Assembly (NCBI GenBank): GCA_050015355.1
Contig: JBEKBO010000172.1
Location: 1-10,188 of the forward strand
Origin: CAWBRT01 sp050015355
GTDB lineage: Bacteria; Acidobacteriota; Terriglobia; Terriglobales; Acidobacteriaceae
Length of the DNA stretch: 10,188 nucleotides
Direction: 5' to 3'
Positions 1-7,527 of this stretch are shown here, piece after piece. The notes beneath the pieces were generated by a model, which had not been told where the DNA came from, ran no database searches, and saw only the letters and a program-made list of their open reading frames with translations. The number at the start of each line of letters is the position of its first letter. Position 1 is the first letter of the stretch. Made by a program: the position numbers and the translations under genes.

Positions 1-42
1 CACTTCCCATTGCCGATCGGTCAACTCCCAGCGGCCATGCAT
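1..42 (-). CDS. IS5-type transposase, N-terminal fragment (runs off left edge)
   Basis: Fourteen codons are visible, reading MHGRWELTDRQWEV from an ATG at 42-40 down to the edge. The pattern W/Y-E-L-T-D-x-Q-W is the characteristic start of IS5-group (IS1031/IS427-like) DDE transposases, where it precedes a run such as 'xxEPLLP'. The frame stays open upstream to a GTG at 69, so the start could be nine codons earlier; no strong ribosome binding site favours either. Only the N-terminus is present, so the catalytic DDE residues cannot be checked and the copy may be intact or broken. The gene points away from gudD. The family call rests on a short but distinctive motif. Confidence 0.6.
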   Translation of the reverse strand, partial: MHGRWELTDRQWEV

Positions 43-116
43 GCGGCAGAACGGAGCATTCCAGAGCACACCCAGAATGCCACGTCCGACCGACCGAAAC
101 GTTTATGAGACTGGTT
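1..116 (-). mobile_element. 5' end of a probable IS5-family insertion sequence
   Basis: The transposase start at 42 implies that one end of the element lies a little upstream. In IS5-family elements the terminal inverted repeat is usually tens of bases before the start codon, and insertion duplicates a short YTAR-type target. A CTAG at 117-120 fits such a target. Reading inward from 116 on the minus strand, the sequence begins AACCAGTCTCATAAACG, a plausible terminal repeat. The other end is outside the window, so neither the inverted repeat nor the target duplication can be confirmed and the exact boundary is a guess. Confidence 0.35.
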
Positions 117-151
117 CTAGAGATATGGATTTTTCTGAAGCCATTAGACTA

Positions 152-189
152 TTTCCTCAAGTCGGTCAATTTTCCTCAAGTCGATCGAT
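152..189. repeat. Tandem pair of 19-bp direct repeats downstream of gudD
   Basis: Two adjacent 19-bp units differ at two positions: TTTCCTCAAGTCGGTCAAT at 152-170 and TTTCCTCAAGTCGATCGAT at 171-189. The first 13 bases are identical. The pair ends 11 bp before the gudD stop codon and lies between gudD and the probable insertion sequence. No third copy follows. It has no stem-loop character of a terminator, although the second unit contains the 8-bp palindrome TCGATCGA at 181-188. It may be a small tandem duplication or a two-site protein-binding element; nothing decides between these. Confidence 0.8.
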
Positions 190-200
190 TGAGTCTGCAC

Positions 201-1646
201 CTACTCGAACTCTCTTGCTCCCGCAAGGCTGGGAACTTTGGGATCATATTTCCAGCCCGGTATCAGGTACTGCATGGCCATAGCATCATCGCGCGCACCT
301 TGCCCGACCTTGCAGTAGAGCTGGTGAGCCTTCTCGATTTCCGCCATGTCAATCTCTACGCCAAGCCCAGGTTTTTGTGACACCTCTATCATGCCCTTCA
401 CGATCTTGAACGGCTCTTTCGTCAAATGTTCCTGGTCTTCCTGCCAAATCCAGTGAGTATCTATCGCAGTGATGTCACCCGGAGCAGCAGCAGCTACATG
501 TGTAAACATTGCAAGAGAGATATCAAAGTGGTTGTTCGAGTGCGATCCCCAAGTAAGTCCCCACTCATGACACATCTGGGCTACGCGCACGGAGCCCTGC
601 ATCGTCCAGAAATGTGGATCGGCCAGCGGGATGTCCACGGCATGCAGTTGTATCGAGTGCCCCAGCTGACGCCAATCGGTTGCAATCATGTTCGTCGCGG
701 TCGGCATGCCTGTGGCACGCCGGAATTCCGCCATGATCTCTCTTCCCGAATATCCGTTCTCGGGACCGCAGGGGTCTTCCGCATATGCCAACACGTGATG
801 CTGATTGCGGCAAAGGCTGATCGCTTCCTCCAACGACCAAGCCGCATTGGGATCAATCGTGATACGCGCACCAGGAAACCTTTTGGCCATTGCCGCTGCG
901 GCTTCCATTTCCTCGAAGCCGCGCATAACGCCGCCTTTGAGTTTGAAGTCATTGAACCCATAGCGCGCGTTTGCCGCTTCAGCGAGGCGCACGATTGCGG
1001 CGGGCGTCACCGCCTCTTCGTGGCGCAGGCGCAGCCAAGCATCTTTCGCACCCGGGTTGCTGAGGTAGGGCAGGTCCGTTTTCCGACGGTCACCCACATA
1101 GAACAGGTAACCCAGCATTCTCACCGCACTGCGCTGTTGTCCCGTCCCTAAGAGTGCAGCTACCGGCACATCCAGGAACTGACCTAGCAAATCCAGCAGC
1201 GCGGCTTCTATGGCTGTCAGCACATTATCGGCCCGGAGGTTGATTTCATGCGGCTGCTTCAAGACGGCAGCTTCGGCGGCGGAAGTTACTTCGTGCACGG
1301 TTGATTGCGGGCCGGCTGTACTTCGAACAAGTAGTTGCTGCCGTATCTTGTTAAGAATGTTGTTGCACAGACCAATCGATTGCCCGACCACCAGCGGCTT
1401 GGCCTTCTCTAGTGTCTGGCGGATTCCTTCTCCGCCAGGAACTTCGCCCACGCCGGTGCGGCCGGAACTATCTTTTAGGATGACCACATTACGAGTAAAG
1501 AACGGACCGTGCGCACCGCATAAATTGAACAGCATGCTGTCGTGCCCGGCGACGGGTATGACAGCCATTTCAGTTACGATGGGAGTACCCGAAGAGGCAG
1601 CATTACTGAGAACGGGCCGTGGAGGATGGCTGTCCAACCTATTCAT
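201..1646 (-). CDS. gudD: Glucarate dehydratase (enolase superfamily)
   Basis: This 481-residue protein should dehydrate D-glucarate (and probably L-idarate) to 5-keto-4-deoxy-D-glucarate, the first step of glucarate catabolism, in the cytoplasm. The family signature is complete. Lys235 and Lys237 form the KxK general base, Asp265, Glu296 and Asn319 are the magnesium ligands, Asn267 sits in the DPN motif, and Asp343 and His369 form the second catalytic pair. From residue 140 onward these lie exactly 30 positions after their counterparts in the remembered E. coli enzyme. Near the N-terminus the offset is only 14, so there is an N-terminal extension of about 14 residues and an insertion of about 16 residues between roughly 105 and 140. 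The ATG start is supported by GGGAGGAG a few bases upstream. No glucarate transporter or later pathway gene is in the window, so this looks like an isolated catabolic gene. Confidence 0.96.
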   Translation of the reverse strand: MNRLDSHPPRPVLSNAASSGTPIVTEMAVIPVAGHDSMLFNLCGAHGPFFTRNVVILKDSSGRTGVGEVPGGEGIRQTLEKAKPLVVGQSIGLCNNILNKIRQQLLVRSTAGPQSTVHEVTSAAEAAVLKQPHEINLRADNVLTAIEAALLDLLGQFLDVPVAALLGTGQQRSAVRMLGYLFYVGDRRKTDLPYLSNPGAKDAWLRLRHEEAVTPAAIVRLAEAANARYGFNDFKLKGGVMRGFEEMEAAAAMAKRFPGARITIDPNAAWSLEEAISLCRNQHHVLAYAEDPCGPENGYSGREIMAEFRRATGMPTATNMIATDWRQLGHSIQLHAVDIPLADPHFWTMQGSVRVAQMCHEWGLTWGSHSNNHFDISLAMFTHVAAAAPGDITAIDTHWIWQEDQEHLTKEPFKIVKGMIEVSQKPGLGVEIDMAEIEKAHQLYCKVGQGARDDAMAMQYLIPGWKYDPKVPSLAGAREFE

Positions 1647-1764
1647 TAGACTCCTCCCGTTGCATTATGGTCGGATCAAACAACTCATCATGCATAAGGC
1701 CGACGAACAGGTATTCCGAGTCGGTGCATTTCCAACCAGCGAAAAAAAGTCAATATCGCTGTCT

Positions 1765-1793
1765 ATTATAGATATGAACAAAACAATAGAAAA
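1765..1793 (-). promoter_or_regulatory. Candidate promoter for gudD
   Basis: On the minus strand a perfect TATAAT lies at 1770-1765 inside an AT-rich stretch unlike the surrounding GC-rich DNA. A weak -35 (TTTTCT, 1793-1788) sits 17 bp upstream. Transcription would begin near 1757, giving gudD a leader of about 110 nt. The -10 is strong and the -35 poor, so an activator or another sigma factor may be needed. Confidence 0.4.
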
Positions 1794-2055
1794 GACAAAG
1801 ACCACCGCCCCTAAAATCATCGACTCCTCTCACCAGATGAAGGGAGTAATGGCGGCTGTGACGGCGGTGGTCGGGGAAGAACCAGACACATATGACGGCG
1901 TGGGCGAGCATCCTAGCAGTCTGGATTTGCCAACCCAGAAACCCAAAATCACAAAGTTGCTTGCCGACTGCGAGTGCCTGCCGAAAGGGTCGGCAGAACG
2001 GTTTCAGGCTTTTCGAAAACTTTTGAAAGTTCTGCACGACGAGTATGCGAAATAA
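1774..2055 (+). CDS. Possible small hypothetical protein
   Basis: A 93-codon plus-strand frame from the ATG at 1774 encodes a hydrophilic, Lys/Glu-rich product ending AERFQAFRKLLKVLHDEYAK. Its composition is more protein-like than the competing minus-strand frame across 1750-2082, which is rich in Cys, Trp, Phe and His. I recognise no domain, signal peptide or membrane segment. Against it, no ribosome binding site precedes 1774, and the in-frame ATG at 1849 has only a too-close GGGAG. The frame also stays open leftwards over the start of gudD on the opposite strand, which is probably chance. It would be divergent from gudD and the only plus-strand gene here. If it is not real, the 510 bp between gudD and the next gene hold only the promoter candidate and no recognisable gene. 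Confidence 0.3.
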   Translation: MNKTIEKTKTTAPKIIDSSHQMKGVMAAVTAVVGEEPDTYDGVGEHPSSLDLPTQKPKITKLLADCECLPKGSAERFQAFRKLLKVLHDEYAK

Positions 2056-2156
2056 ATGCTTCTGATGCTCCACTGCATGCATGAATCCGGCAGCTTATCC
2101 GTAGCCCCCGACTTGCGGTAAAGCGTAGCCGATTCGCCCCCCTTGCAAGAAGATCA

Positions 2157-2561
2157 TCAATCCTCGTCCTCATCATCAATCTGTTTTCCATACAGACACG
2201 ACCAGCACCGATAGTGCGGATCGGTGTCCAGCGCGGTCTGTTTCGGCAGATGCAGCGCATCCTTGATCTGCACTATCAGGTCTTTGCGCTCCAAGATGCA
2301 CTTATCTGCGAACAAGGTGAAGGTTGCAGACGCCGGGTCGTAGATCACCCTTCCCCTTGGAAATTCTTCATATTCGGATTCGCGAGGAGCCTTGCCGAGT
2401 CGCTGAAACTGCTCCCAAACGTCAATATGACTTCGAGGGTGATCTCGATGATTGCCATACGGCTCGGCTTCGCTCAGTGATGCTTTGTCGATCAGCAGCT
2501 TGCCATTGACCAGCCAAAAGATGCCGACGTACTGTGCTTGGTCAGATTTCTTGCGCTTCAC
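2157..2561 (-). CDS. Conserved-looking hypothetical protein with CxxC motif and acidic tail
   Basis: This 134-residue protein is small, soluble and rich in charged residues. It starts with GTG at 2561, about eight bases after GAGGGG on the minus strand; no in-frame ATG lies upstream. The N-terminus is basic (MKRKKSDQ), followed by a compact domain whose most striking stretches are VGIFWLVNGKLLID (about 12-25), SLSEAEPYG (about 28-36), HPRSHIDVWEQFQRLGK (about 41-57) and YEEFPRGRVIYD. Near the C-terminus is HYRCWSCL (about 116-123), a CxxC pair that could bind a metal or form a disulfide, and the chain ends DDEDED. I have the impression of similar proteins of unknown function in other bacteria, but I cannot name a family. 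There is no signal peptide or membrane segment. It lies 419 bp downstream of the efflux operon, and no function can be inferred from that. Confidence 0.8.
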   Translation of the reverse strand: MKRKKSDQAQYVGIFWLVNGKLLIDKASLSEAEPYGNHRDHPRSHIDVWEQFQRLGKAPRESEYEEFPRGRVIYDPASATFTLFADKCILERKDLIVQIKDALHLPKQTALDTDPHYRCWSCLYGKQIDDEDED

Positions 2562-2623
2562 CTGTTGCCCCTCAGTGCAGGCGGTAAAAGCCCCATCCGT
2601 AATAGAAATTGCACTTCACTCCG

Positions 2624-2962
2624 CTACGCAGCCTTCCGGTATGTAATTTGGCCGTCCAGTGAGGTTCCAGAGTTTACGTCGCACTGGAGAACGGTGAGAT
2701 TGCGGGCCGCCATCGACACGTTGAGCAATAAGGCGATTGCGAACATTCCAATTGGAACATACCCCCCAACGGGCCCGAAACCGCGTTCTGGGAAATCACG
2801 CAACGCATCTCCCCCGGGCTGGCTGGTCTCAATCCTGGTTTCCTCGAAGCGGACTTCTGGCTCGTCTGGCTCCCCGTGGTTCAACGGTTGCCCTTGCTGG
2901 ATGGCGGAAAATGCGTATTCCGGGTGGTATTCCAGCAAAATCGCTCTTGCCCGACCACGCAA
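2624..2962 (-). CDS. Doubtful ORF following the MFS gene in frame
   Basis: This frame continues directly after the TGA of the MFS pump gene and stays open for 119 codons, with a possible TTG start at 2962 (112 residues). No ribosome binding site precedes that TTG. The middle is rich in Glu, Pro and Arg (around EPDEPEVRFEETRIE). A single hydrophobic stretch near residues 65-85 (VGGYVPIGMFAIALLLN) could span a membrane, and the tail is polar. I recognise no family. It may be a small membrane protein, the decayed 3' part of an older gene, or chance. If it is not a gene, the 419-bp gap between 2562 and 2980 holds nothing else I can support. Confidence 0.25.
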   Translation of the reverse strand: MRGRARAILLEYHPEYAFSAIQQGQPLNHGEPDEPEVRFEETRIETSQPGGDALRDFPERGFGPVGGYVPIGMFAIALLLNVSMAARNLTVLQCDVNSGTSLDGQITYRKAA

Positions 2963-2980
2963 TTGAGATGGTTGGATCTT

Positions 2981-4579
2981 TCATTCGCCGCTGATATCAG
3001 GGCGCTCGTGCGGCTGCTTCCGCACCTTACGAAGGCACAGGGCAAGCGGTATGCACAGCAGCGAAAGGAATCCTAGCATCCGGAAGTTGTCCATGTAGGC
3101 AAGTAGAGAGGCCTGCCGCTGGACTGCTCCATAAAACATTCCGAGGGCCTTGTGATGGGCCGTGTAGGCCCCTGCTCCTCCGACGAAAAGCTTTGCTTCC
3201 AGGCCATGGATCATCTTCATCACGATCGGATTTCCGGCCGTGACGTTGGCAACCAGATAACGCTGATGGACTTGCGAGCCGCGCACCAGAAAGGTAGTGA
3301 CACACGCGATACCAACACTACCGCCGATGTTACGCATGAGGTTAAAGATGCCGGCCGCGTTGCCCATTTCCTCCTTCCGCAGTCTGCTCATGGTCATCGT
3401 GATCAGGGGAACGAAGACGAAGCCGGAACCAAAGCCATTGATGAAGTTCGGCAGCGCGACAGAAGACATGGCGATTTGCAGATTGACGTGGCTCAGCATC
3501 AAAACCGAAGAACCAACGATACTGAACCCGAATGCCAGCAGCAGCCGGCCGTCCACGTAATTGACCAGCGGCCCCACGACGAACATGGAGAGCATGCATC
3601 CTAGCCCGCGTGGACTGACCGCCAAACCGCTGTCCAGCGCCGGGTATCCCATTAAAGTCTGCAAGAACAAAGGCAGCATGGAGGTGATGCCGTAAAGTAC
3701 AAAGCCGTACAACGCGGTGAGCAACGTTCCCAGGCTGAAGTTCCGGTTCCCCAGCACGCCCAAATGCACAATCGGTTCCCGGACGGTCCGTTCGCGGACG
3801 ATAAAGCAGACCAGGGAGAGTCCGGAAATCGCCGCCATCCAGCATATCCACTGGGCCGAAAACCAGTCCGCCTCCTGTCCTTTATCGAGTATCAGTTGGA
3901 GGCTGCCGAGCCATAACGCCATCAAGCCAAAACCGAGATAGTCGGCCCTCTCCCGCAAACCCTGCCGGATATAAGGAGGATCTTCAATGAACTTCGCAAT
4001 CATGAACAGAGCGACCGCCCCCACCGGCAGATTAATATAGAAGATCCAGCGCCAGGAGTAACTATCCGTAATCCATCCGCCTAAAGTCGGGCCGATCACC
4101 GGCGCGACTATAATGCCAATGCTATAGGCCGCCATCGCAACGCCGTGTCGCCTGGGCGGAAAACTTTCCAGCAGAATGGCTTGGGCCAGCGGTTGCATGC
4201 CTCCCCCGCCCATGCCTTGCAGAACCCGCGCGACAATCAATACCGGCAAGTTGATCGCCGCCCCGCACAACAGGGATGCGCCGGTAAACGCTACGATGGA
4301 AATCATAAACAGGCGCCGGCGTCCCAGACGCCGGGCCAGCCACCCGGTGGCGGGGAGCATGATGGCGTTGGAAACCAGATAGCTGGTGAGAACCCAAGTC
4401 GATTCGTTGGTCGAGGCGGAAAGATTGCCCGCTATATGGGGCAGCGCGACATTGGCGACCGAGGAATCCAGCACCACCATGAACGTCGCCAGCATTACCG
4501 ACGCTGCGATAATCCAGGGATTGGCCGACGGTGTCCACGCACTCTCTTCTGGCTCAGGACCGTTCGCTGTGCTGCTCAA
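2981..4579 (-). CDS. DHA2-family MFS drug exporter (EmrB/QacA type)
   Basis: This 532-residue inner-membrane protein is a proton-driven antiporter of the 14-helix DHA2 family, and its length is normal for that group. The first helix carries LDSSVANVALPHI (about 37-49), the DHA2 signature with Asp38. Motif A follows as GWLARRLGRRR (79-89), and motif C, the antiporter motif, as GIIVAPVIGPTLGG (155-168). QGMGGGGMQP (121-130) and WRWIFYINLPVG (176-187) are also typical. The TTG start at 4579 is preceded by GGAGGGG with six-base spacing, so it is well supported. The gene begins 40 bp after the adaptor stop and is the last of three co-oriented genes. By analogy with EmrB it should pass hydrophobic toxic compounds to the adaptor and outer-membrane channel. 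The substrate cannot be read from the sequence. Confidence 0.95.
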   Translation of the reverse strand: MSSTANGPEPEESAWTPSANPWIIAASVMLATFMVVLDSSVANVALPHIAGNLSASTNESTWVLTSYLVSNAIMLPATGWLARRLGRRRLFMISIVAFTGASLLCGAAINLPVLIVARVLQGMGGGGMQPLAQAILLESFPPRRHGVAMAAYSIGIIVAPVIGPTLGGWITDSYSWRWIFYINLPVGAVALFMIAKFIEDPPYIRQGLRERADYLGFGLMALWLGSLQLILDKGQEADWFSAQWICWMAAISGLSLVCFIVRERTVREPIVHLGVLGNRNFSLGTLLTALYGFVLYGITSMLPLFLQTLMGYPALDSGLAVSPRGLGCMLSMFVVGPLVNYVDGRLLLAFGFSIVGSSVLMLSHVNLQIAMSSVALPNFINGFGSGFVFVPLITMTMSRLRKEEMGNAAGIFNLMRNIGGSVGIACVTTFLVRGSQVHQRYLVANVTAGNPIVMKMIHGLEAKLFVGGAGAYTAHHKALGMFYGAVQRQASLLAYMDNFRMLGFLSLLCIPLALCLRKVRKQPHERPDISGE

Positions 4580-4619
4580 TCGACCCCTCCGTTGTGCTTG
4601 GGGCGAGTGCGGGCAAGGC

Positions 4620-5945
4620 TCATCGCACTCTCACTTTTGGATCCACCGACAAGCCCGGCTTTAGCAATCCTTCCGCATTAAACGTCTGTCCGGGAGAACG
4701 GTCAAAATCGATGCGTACCGGGACCCGCTGCACGACTTTCACATAGTTTCCGGTGGCGTTCTCGGGGGGGAGCAGGCTGAACACCGAGCCGGTGCCGCCA
4801 CCCAGGTTGGTTACGCGTCCTGTCCAGGAGCGCCCATACGCATCCACCTTGATTTCGACCGGTTGTCCCGGCCGCATACGCGCCAGCTGGGTTTCCTTGA
4901 AATTGGCCGTTACCCAGATGTCGTCAAGCGGCACGACGGTCAGCATTTCCTGCCCGATGCCGACATTCTGGCCGACCTCAACGGTCCTTTTGCCGACAAT
5001 TCCGGTGACGGGAGAACGGATGACGGTATAGCTGAGATTAAGCTCCGCCTGGTCGAGCTGGGCCTTGCGCTGTAACACTTGGGCATCGGACGCATCCGCT
5101 TTAGCGCGCGTCATGGAAATCTGCTGCGGTGCCGTCTGCGCACTGCGCAAGTCTGCCCGCGCCTGCAGCAGCCTTCCTTTTGCCTGCACTACGGCTTGTT
5201 CGGCCGCCTGCACATGGGCCTTGGCCGATACCACGGCCGCTCGATTGGCTTTCGCTGCGGCCACCGCCTGGTCGTATTGCTGGCGCGAGATATTCTGCTT
5301 TCTTACCAGTTGCTCATAACGGACCAGGTCGGCGTCACTCTTGGCGGCATTGGCTTCGGCTTGTTCCAGGGAGGCGCTGGCGGACTGAAAGTTATGTTCG
5401 GCCACTCTCACCCCTGCCTCAGCGTTGACCACCGCGGTCGTGGCGGAATCGAGACTGCTTTGGGCGGTCGCGGAAATAATCGGGATGTGCCATCGAGAAC
5501 TCGACGCGCTGGCTTTCGCATCCGCCAGCATCGCCTGCGCCTGCTCCACCGCAATTCGGTAGTCCTTCGGATCGATCGCCACCAGGACATCCCCGCTATG
5601 CACCAGTTGGCCTTGCACCACTCGCACTTCCAGCACCTGCCCGCTAACCCGCGCGCTCAACGGCATGATGTGGCCCTCCACCTGGGCGTCATCGGTGTCT
5701 TCATAAAGAAAAACATCGTGCAGCAAGTAGCCGGCGGCAAGCAAGGCAACTACTAAGACGGCAAGCCCAATAACCCCTTTCCGGGGATGTTCCTGAAAGA
5801 CGCGGCGGGCGTGATGGAGTTTCGTGGGCTCTTTGCCGGTCTCGGGGGGAGGCGCAACTTCCCCAGGCTCCACTTCGGCAAATATCTCCCTTTCGTCCCC
5901 GGCAACACGGGATAGGCTATCGGGCGGGTGGTTGTGGGTCCGCAA
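4620..5945 (-). CDS. HlyD/EmrA-type periplasmic adaptor (membrane fusion protein)
   Basis: This 441-residue protein links the MFS pump to the outer-membrane channel. A cytoplasmic N-terminus of about 55 residues, rich in Pro and Glu, precedes one membrane helix (about 57-77). The next stretch, TDDAQVEGHIMPLSARVSG (about 84-102), is the classic start of the first half of the lipoyl domain. A long Ala/Gln/Glu-rich coiled-coil hairpin covers about 130-300. The second lipoyl half begins at IRSPVTGIVGKR (309-320), and the beta-barrel region includes WVTANFKETQL (344-354). The start is TTG at 5945, five bases after AGGAGG. It overlaps the end of the outer-membrane factor gene by 29 bp, which suggests translational coupling. 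The N-terminal cytoplasmic part is longer than in E. coli EmrA. Confidence 0.95.
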   Translation of the reverse strand: MRTHNHPPDSLSRVAGDEREIFAEVEPGEVAPPPETGKEPTKLHHARRVFQEHPRKGVIGLAVLVVALLAAGYLLHDVFLYEDTDDAQVEGHIMPLSARVSGQVLEVRVVQGQLVHSGDVLVAIDPKDYRIAVEQAQAMLADAKASASSSRWHIPIISATAQSSLDSATTAVVNAEAGVRVAEHNFQSASASLEQAEANAAKSDADLVRYEQLVRKQNISRQQYDQAVAAAKANRAAVVSAKAHVQAAEQAVVQAKGRLLQARADLRSAQTAPQQISMTRAKADASDAQVLQRKAQLDQAELNLSYTVIRSPVTGIVGKRTVEVGQNVGIGQEMLTVVPLDDIWVTANFKETQLARMRPGQPVEIKVDAYGRSWTGRVTNLGGGTGSVFSLLPPENATGNYVKVVQRVPVRIDFDRSPGQTFNAEGLLKPGLSVDPKVRVR

Positions 5946-7527
5946 TTACTCCTCCTAAATACTGGTTATAGCTGGTGTGGGCAACCCCTAAGGCGCGCGC
6001 CAGGGCCAACTTGGCCAGGCTGTGGTCGTGTACGCTCGTTATGAACTGGTCGTTCGCGCTGGCCAGCGATTGCTCGGCCTGCACCACCTCAACGCTGTCC
6101 GTCACCCCGGATGTGAAACGCTCGCGCGAACGGTCCAGATTCTCGTTCGCCAAATCAACATTGCGGCGGGTGACGTCTACCTGCTCTCTCGCCGCGCTGA
6201 GATTCAGGAGTGCGGTTCGGACATCATAATCAATCTGGCCGCGAATGTTTTCTGCTTCCGCCTTGCGCTGCCGCAGGGCCGCTTCCGCTTGCGTGATGTC
6301 ACCTTTAACTCGGCCGCCCGTGAAGACGGGAACGCTGACTCCCGCCTGCACATCGAAGGTTGGGTGCAAGTGGGCGAAGGTGGTGGCAAGCTCGGTGTAA
6401 CTGCCATTGACCGCGAGTACGGGATAACGTTCGCCCCGGGCTGCGGAAAGCGTCTGCTCGGCGCCTTTCATAAGCCGGATGGCCGCCTGTAAGTCGCTCC
6501 GCGAGTTGTAGGCCGTTTTCAGCGCCGCTTCGACCGATGGCGGCTCGAGATCCGCGTACGGGAGCTGGTCGGCAATCTCGAAGGCCTGTCCGCGAGGCAA
6601 GCCAATGACGCGTCCCAGCGTGAGTTTTGCGATCGCAAAATCATTTCGCGCCACGCTCAGGTTGTACTGCTCTATGTGCAGTTGAACCTCGGTGCGCGTA
6701 ACATCGATCCGCGGAGCGGTACCCGCCTGGAGTTCATCGACCGCCTGGTTGTAGAGCGCCTGCGCATTTCGCACCTGCGCCTGTGCGGCTTCAATGCGGG
6801 AACTGGATTCGATTACCCGGAGATAGGCGTTGCCCGCCGCCAGCGTCACCACGTCGAGGATGTCCTGGTAACTGAGTTGCGCCGCTTGAGCGACGCTTCG
6901 CGCCGCGCGAAAGCGCTGGATCGATGGCATGTTGAATAGCGTTTGGCTGATGCTTGCCCCTATCTGGCTTGAGCCATATGGACCGATCGATTTCGCAATC
7001 TCTGGAAAATTCGTGAGGTCAAGACTCCTCAGGTACCTGAGTATCGCGGGACTCGTTTGCGCAACCCCTTCCGTTACTCCGGCGCTCACCTGGGGCAACA
7101 GAGCGCTCATCGCCAGCAATCGTTGACCGCGCGTGATCCTAGTATCCTCGCCGCGCTCGATACTTCCCAGGTTGTATTGCAACGCCATGTTGATGGCGTC
7201 CCGGAAAGTCAATTGCAGGACTTCGTCCTTTGCCGGGCCGCTGGGAACACTTCCCAGAAGGGGGGACGTGCCCATGTTGCCGCCCGATCCGCGGCTGAAA
7301 CCGTAGGACGCTGTGGTTTGCGCTCCGCCAGAGATTGCCATGCCAATGACCATCAAGCCGATGGGAACCGCCGTGGGCCACGGCAGGTGAAACCGGGTGG
7401 GGCGCCTGCGTTCCGTCACCACGCCAAGCGCCACAACGCCAACCGTCACCAGCCAGATCACGTCCAGGCATGGGGCAATCAGCGCTGCGGTTCCGGCACT
7501 AACCACAATCGAGGCGGCATCGTTCAT
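5917..7527 (-). CDS. TolC-family outer-membrane efflux protein
   Basis: This is the outer-membrane channel of the tripartite pump. It has two related halves typical of the outer-membrane efflux family, with long amphipathic helices rich in Ala, Gln and Glu. The first half begins near LTFRDAINMALQYN (about 106-119) and the second near VEAALKTAYNSRSDL. VPVFTGGRVKGDI and the C-terminal FTSGVTDSVEVVQAEQSL are typical of the family. I prefer the ATG at 7527 (536 residues) because AGGAG lies seven bases upstream; an ATG at 7551 adds eight residues but has a worse-placed GGGAG. The N-terminus is odd: a hydrophobic segment (about 6-37) and an Arg-rich ERRRPTR precede a second hydrophobic segment (about 52-69) that looks like the real export signal and ends near SGGAQTT. 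Internal GTG codons at 7422 and 7419 would give a normal signal peptide but have no ribosome binding site. Confidence 0.93.
   Translation of the reverse strand: MNDAASIVVSAGTAALIAPCLDVIWLVTVGVVALGVVTERRRPTRFHLPWPTAVPIGLMVIGMAISGGAQTTASYGFSRGSGGNMGTSPLLGSVPSGPAKDEVLQLTFRDAINMALQYNLGSIERGEDTRITRGQRLLAMSALLPQVSAGVTEGVAQTSPAILRYLRSLDLTNFPEIAKSIGPYGSSQIGASISQTLFNMPSIQRFRAARSVAQAAQLSYQDILDVVTLAAGNAYLRVIESSSRIEAAQAQVRNAQALYNQAVDELQAGTAPRIDVTRTEVQLHIEQYNLSVARNDFAIAKLTLGRVIGLPRGQAFEIADQLPYADLEPPSVEAALKTAYNSRSDLQAAIRLMKGAEQTLSAARGERYPVLAVNGSYTELATTFAHLHPTFDVQAGVSVPVFTGGRVKGDITQAEAALRQRKAEAENIRGQIDYDVRTALLNLSAAREQVDVTRRNVDLANENLDRSRERFTSGVTDSVEVVQAEQSLASANDQFITSVHDHSLAKLALARALGVAHTSYNQYLGGVIADPQPPAR

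Noticed and set aside
426..1151. 241-codon plus-strand frame inside gudD
   Set aside because: It is antisense to an intact, highly conserved gudD, and its product is rich in His, Arg and Cys with no domain or ribosome binding site.
1750..2082. 110-codon minus-strand frame upstream of gudD
   Set aside because: Its product is overloaded with Cys, Trp, Phe and His, and the frame covers the AT-rich promoter candidate.
5079..5756. 225-codon plus-strand frame opposite the adaptor gene
   Set aside because: It mirrors the Ala-rich coiled-coil coding region of the adaptor on the other strand and has no protein-like features of its own.
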